This document shows, piece by piece, positions 5,936 through 13,367 of a stretch of 13,367 nt of DNA. Position numbers and translations under genes: made by a program. Source of the DNA: CAYSLA01 sp964431685. GTDB lineage: Bacteria > Armatimonadota > UBA5829. Below the pieces are notes generated by a model, which saw only the letters and a list, made by a program, of their open reading frames with translations, made no database searches and had not been told where the DNA came from. The stretch lies in assembly GCA_964431685.1 (NCBI GenBank), contig CAYSLA010000090.1, forward strand, positions 1 through 13,367. Reading direction: 5' to 3'. Numbering within the stretch: the stretch's first letter is position 1; each line of letters starts with the position of its first letter.

Positions 5936-7737
5936 CCATTCGATCTGCCATCACCTACAGGATTTGCCGAAGCCCCCGAACCCGTCGCAGGTGGCACTTT
6001 CCGTCTGCGCGGAAACCACTTACTTTCAGACCAACAGGAATCCAGCCTGTTGCCTTCGAACGTCTTTCAGCTCACAGTGAGACTTCGAGCGCGGGTGGCC
6101 GAGCAGGTCTGTGCGGTGCAGCGACACTGGGGTCGGTAGCCGTGATAGGAAAGACGGTGGATCAGGGATCAGTGTCATTGCTTCAGAACGATCTGCCGTC
6201 TGACCGTGTTCCAAGCGTCCGATTCCGTGGCCCTGAAGAACTCGGGGTGTCGCGCTGTGGCAAAGCCAGTGACTCACCTGCTGCTGGAGTGCCGCTCGCC
6301 CGACGTCTGGCCTCCATTCTTCAGCCGCCTCTCACGCTTTGTATGTCTGCACCCGGCCCTCTGGAGTGGCCCGGCGAGTTGATGGAGTTCCAGAAAGATG
6401 GTGTGCGCGTGCTTGTCAACGGCTCCGGAGTGCTTCTGGCCGACGACATGGGCTTGGGAAAGACGATACAGGCGGCGGCGGCGATGAGGCTGCTGGCCAG
6501 GCGCGCAGAGATGGAGACCGTGCTTGTTGTCACGCCCGCCGCCCTGCTCCGCAACTGGCGCGTTGAGCTAAGCAGGTGGGCGCCGGAACTCCGGACCATT
6601 CAGGTGACCGGGCCGAGAGATCAGCGGCTGTGGAAATGGAGAGCCCGCGTCCACGTTAAGATCGTCAGCTACGAGACACTGCTGAGCGACTTCCAGTTTT
6701 TGTCGAGACAGGGCGTCAGCTTCGATCTGATATGTCTGGACGAGGCGCAGCGGATCAAGAACAGTGAGACAGCGATCAGCGCCTCCGTCAGGAAGATACC
6801 CTGTGCTCGCCGCTGGGCACTTACTGGTACTCCGCTTGAAAACAGTCTCGACGACGTGCGTTCGATACTGTCCTTTGTTGAACCAGTAGATGCTTACGGC
6901 CGCTCTTCCGGTCAGCTCCGCGACGATGAGATCAAACCTGCTCTCAAGCGTCTCCAACTGAGGCGCAAGAAGTCAGAGGTGCTTCCACAACTCCCTCCGA
7001 AGACCAACATTGAGATGTTTGTCGAACTGTCGAAAGAACAGCGAGATGAATATGAAGCGCTCCACGCAGGCGGAGTTGGCGAACTCAGACAAATGGGAGA
7101 GTACTGCACACTTACCGACGTACTAGCGCTGATAACCAGACTCAAACAGGTCTGTAACTTTTCTTCCAGTGGCGCGCGCTCTTCCAAACTTGAAGATGTT
7201 ACAGCCCGCCTAACCACGCTGCGAGCGCAAGGCCATAAGGCGCTGGTGTTCTCGCAGTATACAAGCGAGGATTACGGAGTAAGGCGTCTGGCGAGATCAC
7301 TTCGTCAGTTCCGTCCGGTGTGCTATACTGGCGACATGAGTGCCGGTCAGCGCCAACAAGCTGTCGATACTTTCAGGAATGATGCCCAAGCGGGTGTAAT
7401 GATCCTCTCACTGAAAGCGGGAGGCGTCGGTCTCAATCTGCAGTGTGCATCCTACGTATTCCATTTTGACCGCTGGTGGAATCCAGCAAGTGAACTGCAG
7501 GCGGAGGACAGATCGCATAGAATTGGCCAGTACCGGGGTGTGAGTGTGTACAAGTACGTCTGCGAGAACACGATTGAAGAACGCATACACGAGATACTCG
7601 AGTCAAAGAAAGCGCTGTTCACTGATTACGTGGACGACGTTTGCCTCGATCTGGGAGAGAAGTTCACGGAAGAGGAGTTGTTTGGCCTCTTCGGTCTTGC
7701 TCCGCCGGCAACTCGTCGCATAGAAAGAAGCCAGTAG
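5932..7737 (+). CDS. SNF2-family DNA helicase/translocase, 601 aa
   Basis: ATP-driven double-stranded-DNA translocase of superfamily 2. Motifs in order: FQKDGVRVLV (Q-motif region), I DDMGLGKT (171-178), Ia VVTPAALLRNW, II DEAQ (270-273), III TGTP (298-301), IV ALVFSQYTS, V AGGVGLNLQ with FDRWWNP (512-518), and VI QAEDRSHRIGQ (523-533). All catalytic motifs are intact. The ATG at 5932 overlaps the upstream stop (ATGA). The first 65 or so residues are Arg/Ser-rich and unlike protein, while the frame used by the upstream gene is coding-like over 5936-6137. That suggests two compensating indels, or a single frameshift with a later start (for example TTG 6050), so the N-terminal sequence may be wrong. 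It is SNF2-type and not obviously the BrxHI helicase of type 2 BREX. It presumably remodels or moves along DNA under control of the ATPase pair. Confidence 0.93.
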   Translation: MTIRSAITYRICRSPRTRRRWHFPSARKPLTFRPTGIQPVAFERLSAHSETSSAGGRAGLCGAATLGSVAVIGKTVDQGSVSLLQNDLPSDRVPSVRFRGPEELGVSRCGKASDSPAAGVPLARRLASILQPPLTLCMSAPGPLEWPGELMEFQKDGVRVLVNGSGVLLADDMGLGKTIQAAAAMRLLARRAEMETVLVVTPAALLRNWRVELSRWAPELRTIQVTGPRDQRLWKWRARVHVKIVSYETLLSDFQFLSRQGVSFDLICLDEAQRIKNSETAISASVRKIPCARRWALTGTPLENSLDDVRSILSFVEPVDAYGRSSGQLRDDEIKPALKRLQLRRKKSEVLPQLPPKTNIEMFVELSKEQRDEYEALHAGGVGELRQMGEYCTLTDVLALITRLKQVCNFSSSGARSSKLEDVTARLTTLRAQGHKALVFSQYTSEDYGVRRLARSLRQFRPVCYTGDMSAGQRQQAVDTFRNDAQAGVMILSLKAGGVGLNLQCASYVFHFDRWWNPASELQAEDRSHRIGQYRGVSVYKYVCENTIEERIHEILESKKALFTDYVDDVCLDLGEKFTEEELFGLFGLAPPATRRIERSQ

Positions 7738-7772
7738 CTGCGACACTTCATTCAACGCGCTTTGTTGGCCGA

Positions 7773-7795
7773 GCGGAGTCGAAGCCAGTCTCCGC
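7773..7795. repeat. Short inverted repeat between helicase and exported-protein genes
   Basis: GCGGAG (7773-7778) and CTCCGC (7790-7795) form a perfect 6-bp stem with an 11-nt loop in the 124-bp gap after the helicase. There is no T-run, so a terminator is doubtful. The left arm is part of GAGCGGAGTCGAAG, a motif often met in dispersed intergenic repeats. Confidence 0.25.
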
Positions 7796-7861
7796 CGGAA
7801 GGACATCGGCACCTGCACGCCGAAGAAGAGTTCATCTCAGGCGGAGAGGAGCTCGGAGATT

Positions 7862-9208
7862 ATGTCTTACTACGTCGTCAGACGCACCGGGCAGTTGATT
7901 GTCTTTCTTGGCCTAGCGTTCGTGCTTGCGCAGCAGGCCAAGGCGGCGGAGAAGTGGTGGAACGCCCAGTGGGAGATGCGCATTCCAATCGCTGTGTCGG
8001 CAAGCAGCGGAATCACGCCGAACCGTCCCGTCGTCATCTCCTGGGCTGACGTGGCTGCCAGGTTGGGAGGCGAAGATGTCCGACTGGGTTCGCTGCGGTT
8101 GGTCAGGGACGGCAAGTCGATGCCCTTCCAGTTGGATCACCGGGACTCGACCGGCCGCTTTCTTCCTCCGGGCGATCTCCGGCTGGCCCCCACCGACGAG
8201 CTGGTATTCACCGCGCCTTCAGACCGCCGAACCGTCTCCTACCTCTACCTCAGCCGCAGCCCTGTGCCGCCAGTTGCATTTGCCTCCGGAGTTTCGGTGA
8301 CTCCGATCCGGGACGGCCAGGCTCACCAGAGGCTCTCGACGGCAGGTCTGTCTATCGATGTTCAGGGCCCCGGGCCGCTTGATCCGGCCACGGTCTCCGC
8401 CGCAAACCACGGCCGCGCGTCGGTGGTGGGGATGACATGGAAAGGCCTTACCCTTACCGGACAGTCCAGCAACTGGAGCGTTGTAATGAACTCTCCCCCG
8501 TTTCCCACCGCTGAGGGAGACTGCTGGAGAACCGTCAAGTTACTGGTCGATGGTCCAGTCCGCAAGGTGGTCACCACCGGGTGTGCCGGCTCCACCGTCA
8601 AGAATGCCGATGGTTCCGTGGCTCTTGCCGCTGACGTAACACGATACTTCTCGATGTTCTCAGGTGTTCCGCTGTACGATGTAGAAGACGTGGTCGAGTG
8701 CACCGCAGCTCAGGGTGAATGGACGGGAATCTATGCGGACAGGCTCATCCTCGGCCACAGACCGCAACTCGATGATGTGCTCATCGATGGTTCATCAGGG
8801 ACTCCAGTCCGCGTCGCACTGACCGACAAGAGCATTCCTCAGATTGCAGACGGTCGTTTCGATGGATCGGGCGGCCTTGTGCAAAGCAAGGAAGTGGTGG
8901 ACGGCTGGTACGCGTGGCTCAATGAGAAAGACAAGCTCGGAGTAGCGGTCTTCTATGGCGCTAAGCAGGGCGGTAAGCCGAGACCGGAGCAGATGCAGTA
9001 TGGATCCGGGTGGGCTATGTGGCATTTCGACAACTGGGTTACGTTCGCATACACCGGCTTGCAGTCATCGGCCACTCTGAGGCACCGGTTCAGGGTGGCG
9101 GCCCTGGAGCCCCCGTCAGTCGAGAGCATCGCCGCCGAGTATCGACTGTGGGAGAACGATATGGAAGGCCTTGTGGCTGTCGGCGTGGTCGAGAGGAGGG
9201 CGAAATGA
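7862..9208 (+). CDS. Exported protein, single beta-rich module, 448 aa
   Basis: The ATG has AGGAG (7847-7851) 10 nt upstream. A signal peptide is clear: basic start (VVRRTG), hydrophobic core (LIVFLGLAFVLA) and an AKA cleavage site near residue 29, so the mature protein begins AEKWWNAQW. It opens in a DUF2341-like way (WWNAQWEMRIPIAV). The body is beta-rich with DSTGRFLPPGDLRL and PTDELVFTAPS, then TRYFSMFSGVPLYDVEDVVE, and GWYAWLNEKDKLGVAVFYG near the end. All these blocks recur in order in the C-terminal 415 residues of the next protein, so this is a stand-alone copy of that module. Such sheets often bind or cleave polysaccharide, and the layout faintly recalls exo-acting lyase-like families, but I cannot name catalytic residues. 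Overlaps the next gene by ATGA. Confidence 0.85.
   Translation: MSYYVVRRTGQLIVFLGLAFVLAQQAKAAEKWWNAQWEMRIPIAVSASSGITPNRPVVISWADVAARLGGEDVRLGSLRLVRDGKSMPFQLDHRDSTGRFLPPGDLRLAPTDELVFTAPSDRRTVSYLYLSRSPVPPVAFASGVSVTPIRDGQAHQRLSTAGLSIDVQGPGPLDPATVSAANHGRASVVGMTWKGLTLTGQSSNWSVVMNSPPFPTAEGDCWRTVKLLVDGPVRKVVTTGCAGSTVKNADGSVALAADVTRYFSMFSGVPLYDVEDVVECTAAQGEWTGIYADRLILGHRPQLDDVLIDGSSGTPVRVALTDKSIPQIADGRFDGSGGLVQSKEVVDGWYAWLNEKDKLGVAVFYGAKQGGKPRPEQMQYGSGWAMWHFDNWVTFAYTGLQSSATLRHRFRVAALEPPSVESIAAEYRLWENDMEGLVAVGVVERRAK
9193..9200 (+). promoter_or_regulatory. Strong RBS deciding the start of the 1036-aa protein
   Basis: GAGGAGGG lies 4 nt before ATG 9205, which begins a lipoprotein-like signal sequence. 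Earlier in-frame starts inside the preceding gene (from 9010) would bury that signal and lack this site, so 9205 is taken as the start. Confidence 0.8.
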
Positions 9209-12200
9209 CGCGACTTGTGCTTGTCGCAGCAGCTTGTGGAGCGGTGCTCCTGTCGGCGTGCTGCCAGTCGATGGCGGCCAACGTTGGCTGCATGGTCTAC
9301 AACAACGACCTGATCTTTACCGACGTCGAGCTCCGCCGGTTGGAGAAGGCGACCGAAATCCAGTATGTTGGCGTCCAGACCTCTTCGCCCGCCCCGCATC
9401 AGCGAGAGGTGGCTTCGAGGCTGGCGCGCTCCGGGAAGAAGCTGATCCTGCAGATATGGTGGGGCCCGGAATCGCCTCACTCCTGGTCGCGGTTTTCGAT
9501 GGCGAACATTGCCCAAGACGCCAAGATCCGCGGGGAGTTCTTCCGTGAGGTTGTTGATCCCATAATCGACTCCATCGGTCCCGACAATATCTACGCAGTT
9601 CACATGCTCGAAGAAACGGCCGGGCAGTTCGCGACCGACTCGCTCGACCCAGGCGACCCGGATGACTACTCCGACGACTCGGGCGGCGGCTATTCTTCCC
9701 CCTACTACACTGGATACAGCGGGGGCGGCGCCTACGGTGGGCCGTGGATTCTGCCGCTCCGTCGACACAACGCCGATTTCCGGCGGTTCAGCGGCTACGA
9801 TCTCTTTGAGTCGTCCATCTGGACGGGGCCGGAGTGGGCCGCTTACAGGCAGTGGGTCTGCCGGAGAATTCAGGCCCTGGCCAATGTCCGGTTCGCCGAG
9901 CATATCCAGAAGAAGTATCCTGGGGTTCTGGCCACCACCTGGGACGGCCCGGACTTCGGGGGAGTTCATTGTGCAGACACTCCGGCGATGCTGGGCGCCA
10001 TTGACGGGTTCAGTCTGAACGCGTACATGTCACCGCTGCAGAACTACATCTACGCGCGCACAGTACGGGCCCTGGATTTCGACAAGGTCTTTCAGTTCAT
10101 GAGCTGGGTTGGCCGGGATAACCTTGACGTCAACCAGCGCAGAGCGATGCTGGCCAGCATATACCTGGCGGGCAGCGATATCATTCACCTGTGGGAGGAA
10201 CCGCGGCGGGCCTACGCCCGGGATGAGTTGTGGACAATCATGCAGAAAATGTACGGTTCATTCTCCAGCCTTCCAGTGTTTCGGCACAAGCCCGATGTGT
10301 TCGTGATCTGCGGTCAATGGAACGTCCCCAGCTACTTTCTCAAGAACTTCGACTGCGCGCACCACGAGGACGCCCAGGGCTACGGGCTGGGCCGGTACAA
10401 GATTGTGCTGCTCGACGGTCCTGAGCATCCGGGCCTGAAAGACTGGGTTTCGAGCGGCGGGATTGCTGTGGCGTTCAACAGGCGTCCGGCATTCATCACC
10501 GACGCCCAGGTGAGCGGCGGCAAGCGTGTCGAAGAAGCGGGATTTTCCGCGACCAGCGTTGACTATGACAGCGGAACGGTTCTGCTGCTGGACCGCGGCA
10601 AGACTGACGCGGAGGATGCCGCCTGGCAGTTGTTTGTTTACGACCAGCTCCGGGGTCTGTCGGAATCTCGCGGGCTTCAGGCGGTATTCGACAAACATTT
10701 CTCGCCCCGGGAGTCGGGCGGGCGGTATCTTGAGATGACCAGCGACGACGGGTCGGTGACCTGCTACCTGCACTACAGTGTCGGGCAGGCCGCGAGTCCG
10801 GTGCAGGTCAAAGGCGTTGACGTGCTGTCGGGTGATTCTGATCCGGTGCTAGGCCCGGAGCGCTCGACTGCTATCGTGGCGCACGTGTCTCTGAAGCCGT
10901 GGTCACCGCCACCGCCTCCCGACCGTACGAAGTATGCCAAGCCCGCGGAGCCCGGCGCCAGACGCGGACAGCCCGAGTTGGCGGAGTTGCCGCCTGTTGA
11001 TCCGCTTGGCCCGGCCCGGTCGGCTCTCGCGGCCCCTAAGCCGGTGTCTGTTGTGCGGAAGAAGTACGCCGACTGGGACGTGGCAGGTTGCCGGTATCGC
11101 CTGGCCTTGCGGTTCAACGGAGGAGACGGGCCGGTGACTGATCAGCCGATGATCCTCACCGGGCGGGATCTGTTCGAGCTGACCGGGATGGACGACCTCG
11201 CGTGGAGTTCTGTGCGCGTCTTCAACGGCAAGAAGACACAGACCGTGCAGGTCGACGAGCGGGACGGCACCGGCTTCTACCTGGCCAAAGGCAACGGCCG
11301 GCTGGACTTCGACGACGAACTGGTGTTCCAGGTGAGCCTGCCGAGAGGCGCCACCGCGACATATCTCCTTTACTATGACTCCAAGCCTTCCACAGCCCCT
11401 GACTGGGCCGCCGCTCCGGTGACGTATGAGGAGGTCAGTACGGACATTGCGGACGCAGTGCTGAGTAACGGCAGGCTGTCCGTGCAGCTCAAAGGACCGG
11501 CAAAGGACCCTGCCAACAACACTGTAGCCAACTACGGAGCAGGCGCAATTACTGAGCTGAGCCTGGATGGCAAGGCGTTCACCCGCATACGCTATAACTG
11601 GGCCAACTACTTCTTCTCGAACCCCTGGTCGAGTGACGGCGGATGGACGAAGCCCGAGAGGATCATATCCGGTCCGCTGAGAACGATTGTGAGGGTCGAG
11701 CTGCCTGGATTCACGCAGAAGAACGAGGCCGGATTGACTACGCTGGAAGGCAAGGTTACGCACTACTACTCGATGTACGGGACAGCTCCGGTGCTGGATA
11801 TCGAGCAGAACGTCAGTTATGGCCGTTCCGACCGAAAGTGGAAAGCTAACTACGGTTTCTACACCACTCCGGGCGGTGCTCCAGACGCCAACGACGTGCT
11901 GATCGTCCCTGTGGGCGGGTCGCCGAGGGTCGTAACTATGCACGATGTTGATGTCTACGGCAGCCGCTATACCGAGCACAGGCCGGAGCAGGGATGGATG
12001 GCGCTGCTGGACACGGCCGAACAGCACGGATGCGCGCTGTTCTACGCTCGGATGCCGGAAATCAGGGAGAACCTCGCGCGGGTGTCCTATTCTCCCGCGA
12101 AGGCACTCACCCCATCGGTTGTCAGAAGACCGGACGGCTACGTGATGAGCCTTGAGTACAGCAACAAGGTCATGCAGACTGATGACTCGGTTGTCCGCCG

Positions 12201-12315
12201 CTTCCGTCTCGTCGGGTTGACGGATGATAGTGGCCAGTCGGTGGCTCAGCAGTACAAGATATGGGGAGAATCACCCACGCGTTTCGGGTCGGTGGAGATG
12301 CAGGCGCGGGAGTGA
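9205..12315 (+). CDS. Exported two-domain protein: glycoside-hydrolase-like N-terminus fused to the upstream module, 1036 aa
   Basis: Starts inside the previous stop (ATGA). Residues 1-20 are a signal sequence with a lipobox-like LSAC (16-19); cleavage at SMA-A (24/25) is an alternative. Residues 25-420 resemble a TIM-barrel glycoside hydrolase: strand-like YVGVQTS and LILQIWWG, then AVHMLEE (131-137), TTWDGPDFGG (244-253) and IIHLWEEPRRA (326-336). The acidic pairs are candidate catalytic residues. A following stretch (VFVICGQWNVPSYF, YKIVLLDGPEH) looks like the glutamine-amidotransferase-like trimerisation domain of GH42-type enzymes. An Asp/Gly/Ser/Tyr-rich insert occupies 150-180. A Pro/Ala-rich linker (566-615) leads to a C-terminal 415-residue module homologous to the upstream protein. 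Likely acts on glycans at the cell surface; the substrate is unknown and the enzyme class is tentative. Confidence 0.8.
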   Translation: MTRLVLVAAACGAVLLSACCQSMAANVGCMVYNNDLIFTDVELRRLEKATEIQYVGVQTSSPAPHQREVASRLARSGKKLILQIWWGPESPHSWSRFSMANIAQDAKIRGEFFREVVDPIIDSIGPDNIYAVHMLEETAGQFATDSLDPGDPDDYSDDSGGGYSSPYYTGYSGGGAYGGPWILPLRRHNADFRRFSGYDLFESSIWTGPEWAAYRQWVCRRIQALANVRFAEHIQKKYPGVLATTWDGPDFGGVHCADTPAMLGAIDGFSLNAYMSPLQNYIYARTVRALDFDKVFQFMSWVGRDNLDVNQRRAMLASIYLAGSDIIHLWEEPRRAYARDELWTIMQKMYGSFSSLPVFRHKPDVFVICGQWNVPSYFLKNFDCAHHEDAQGYGLGRYKIVLLDGPEHPGLKDWVSSGGIAVAFNRRPAFITDAQVSGGKRVEEAGFSATSVDYDSGTVLLLDRGKTDAEDAAWQLFVYDQLRGLSESRGLQAVFDKHFSPRESGGRYLEMTSDDGSVTCYLHYSVGQAASPVQVKGVDVLSGDSDPVLGPERSTAIVAHVSLKPWSPPPPPDRTKYAKPAEPGARRGQPELAELPPVDPLGPARSALAAPKPVSVVRKKYADWDVAGCRYRLALRFNGGDGPVTDQPMILTGRDLFELTGMDDLAWSSVRVFNGKKTQTVQVDERDGTGFYLAKGNGRLDFDDELVFQVSLPRGATATYLLYYDSKPSTAPDWAAAPVTYEEVSTDIADAVLSNGRLSVQLKGPAKDPANNTVANYGAGAITELSLDGKAFTRIRYNWANYFFSNPWSSDGGWTKPERIISGPLRTIVRVELPGFTQKNEAGLTTLEGKVTHYYSMYGTAPVLDIEQNVSYGRSDRKWKANYGFYTTPGGAPDANDVLIVPVGGSPRVVTMHDVDVYGSRYTEHRPEQGWMALLDTAEQHGCALFYARMPEIRENLARVSYSPAKALTPSVVRRPDGYVMSLEYSNKVMQTDDSVVRRFRLVGLTDDSGQSVAQQYKIWGESPTRFGSVEMQARE

Positions 12316-12390
12316 GGTCGGTTATAAGGGGATTGCGCTCACCGCATGCCGGTCATTGGAGGAGCGAAGAGGAGGCTCAAGCCGTCACTG

Positions 12391-13367
12391 CTACTCCGCG
12401 CACATCGCCCTGACGGCCAGCACAACGTACTCCAGTCTGGCAGGTGACTGTTCCAGTTGGCGCGCGCATTCCGTCAGCACCGTTCTCCCCGCGTCGTTCG
12501 TCCTGTAGTCCGCAGCCAGCAGCGCAAGGCCTGCCAATGCACGCGCTCCAGCGTCGAAATCCGAGGAGAGAAGTTCGACTACTTCGTCGATCAATGCCTC
12601 CACGTCATCCTTGTGGTGCTCGAATCGATCGGCACATTTGCGCAGATCAAACAGTTCCTGAGAGACTGCAGTTCCCGGATCGGCGAGGGCGTCTCTCCAT
12701 AGTCGAACAAACTCGCGTTCGTCTCCCATTATCCGCGCAACCCCAAGCGCAAGCTCTGCCCGCTCCGAACTGTTCTCCAGACGTTCCAGTAGCATCAGCG
12801 TGTCGGGCAGGCTCTCCTCAACACCGAGCGCTCCGAGCGCAGAGGCATACCCCACAAGGACGTGGTCGTCTCCCCCTGCCCGGAGCCTGGTGAGGAGTGT
12901 TGGGGTCTCCTCGCGGTCTCTCAAACGTCCCAGTGCCCTGGCGCTCGCGGCTTGCAGCATGGGAAATCCCTGATCAAGGCTCTGCCGAAGCGCCTTCACG
13001 GCAGAGTTGCCGCCGGTCTTACCAAGCGCCCACGCAGCCACGAGTGCGATGTCACGTTGACTGCCGTTCAGAACATCAATGAGCGCAGCGGTGAGCCTGG
13101 GATCCCGCTCCATTCGGGACATGGCCACGATGGCCTCATACCGGACGGAGAAGCTGGGATCACCCAGCGCCCAGATCAGTTCCTGGATGGTTAGAGGGCT
13201 TCTGGAGACACCCATCCGCTCCGTCACCGTGGCCCTGGAGCGTTCGTCGCTTGGCAGTCTGAACCTCATCAGCGTATCCGCTGCCGCCAGGACGTTACCT
13301 CTTACGAACAATCCGGCGAACTTCATCGCAGAGGTTTCGCCAGAACCGACTATTCGACGAAGTACCC
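12391..13367 (-). CDS. HEAT-repeat protein, C-terminal part (5' end beyond window)
   Basis: Read on the minus strand the frame stays open to the window edge. The 13 codons before the in-frame ATG at 13326 (VLRRIVGSGETSA) read naturally into MKFAGLFVRGNVLAAADTL, so the true start probably lies outside. From about residue 46 after that Met, tandem helical HEAT/PBS-lyase-type repeats follow: ELIWALGDPSFSVRYEAIVA, VAAWALGKTG, ASARALGRL and YASALGALG. The join of VRGN-type sequence, an ERMG-SPL stretch and DPSFxVRYEAI resembles, from memory, the C-terminus of MFS transporters that carry a HEAT domain. If so, this is the cytosolic tail of a membrane protein whose membrane part is off-window. No enzymatic motif is visible. 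It converges with the upstream exported-protein operon across a 75-bp gap. Confidence 0.8.
   Translation of the reverse strand, partial: VLRRIVGSGETSAMKFAGLFVRGNVLAAADTLMRFRLPSDERSRATVTERMGVSRSPLTIQELIWALGDPSFSVRYEAIVAMSRMERDPRLTAALIDVLNGSQRDIALVAAWALGKTGGNSAVKALRQSLDQGFPMLQAASARALGRLRDREETPTLLTRLRAGGDDHVLVGYASALGALGVEESLPDTLMLLERLENSSERAELALGVARIMGDEREFVRLWRDALADPGTAVSQELFDLRKCADRFEHHKDDVEALIDEVVELLSSDFDAGARALAGLALLAADYRTNDAGRTVLTECARQLEQSPARLEYVVLAVRAMCAE

Noticed and set aside
2364..7737. A complete BREX or DISARM system
   Set aside because: No PglZ, PglX, PglW, BrxC, BrxL or BrxA/B and no DrmA/B or DISARM methylase is present. Only the BrxD-type ATPase and an SNF2 helicase are shared in kind, so naming it BREX or DISARM would be wrong.
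8953..9969. Open frame on the minus strand (338 codons) across the junction of the two exported genes
   Set aside because: Antisense shadow; it spans two convincing plus-strand genes and shows no protein-like motif.
10903..12027. Long open frame on the minus strand (374 codons) opposite the exported 1036-aa gene
   Set aside because: It mirrors a well-supported plus-strand gene with homology to its neighbour; the translation is Arg/Val/His-rich with no domain, typical of antisense frames in GC-rich coding DNA.
12312..12342. GTGAG...CTCAC inverted repeat between the convergent genes as a terminator
   Set aside because: Only a 5-bp stem with a 21-nt loop and no T-run; likely chance.
1..13367. 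tRNA genes, CRISPR arrays, transposases or integrases
   Set aside because: I looked through the gaps and open frames and saw no cloverleaf, regular direct-repeat array or mobile-element protein motif.

Overview
The window looks like chromosomal DNA of an uncultured bacterium of moderately high GC. It has strong Shine-Dalgarno sites and tightly coupled genes (ATGA and TTGA overlaps). A short-form ThiC, large secreted glycan-type proteins and a HEAT-repeat protein resembling MFS-HEAT fusions would suit groups such as Armatimonadota, Chloroflexota or Planctomycetota. That placement is weak inference; no rRNA or other strong phylogenetic marker is present.

Layout: (1) 1-1042, the 3' part of thiC (thiamine pyrimidine synthesis). 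(2) 1157-2130, two small unrecognised proteins, a composite inverted-repeat element (1652-1735), a promoter with a perfect palindrome just downstream of it, and a possible frameshifted tail. (3) 2270-7737, a five-gene operon behind a good sigma70-type promoter: an unknown 261-aa protein, a BrxD/DUF2791-like protein without a Walker A motif, an intact BrxD/DUF2791-type ATPase, an unknown 176-aa protein, and an SNF2-type helicase. Genes are 1-5 bp apart or overlap by 4 bp. (4) 7862-12315, two translationally coupled exported proteins. The first is a stand-alone version of the C-terminal module of the second, which also carries an N-terminal glycoside-hydrolase-like region. (5) 12391-13367 on the minus strand, the C-terminal HEAT-repeat part of a protein cut by the window edge.

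The most interesting part is the five-gene operon. It combines an ATPase known from type 2 BREX, a paralogue that seems to have lost nucleotide binding, and an SNF2 translocase. None of PglZ, PglX, BrxC or other BREX hallmark genes is present in the window. This architecture suggests a DNA-remodelling or defence module in which the active and inactive ATPases may assemble together and work with the helicase; that role is inference. The helicase reading frame shows a compositional anomaly over its first 65 or so codons that looks like two compensating indels.

No tRNA, rRNA, CRISPR array, transposase or integrase was recognised.
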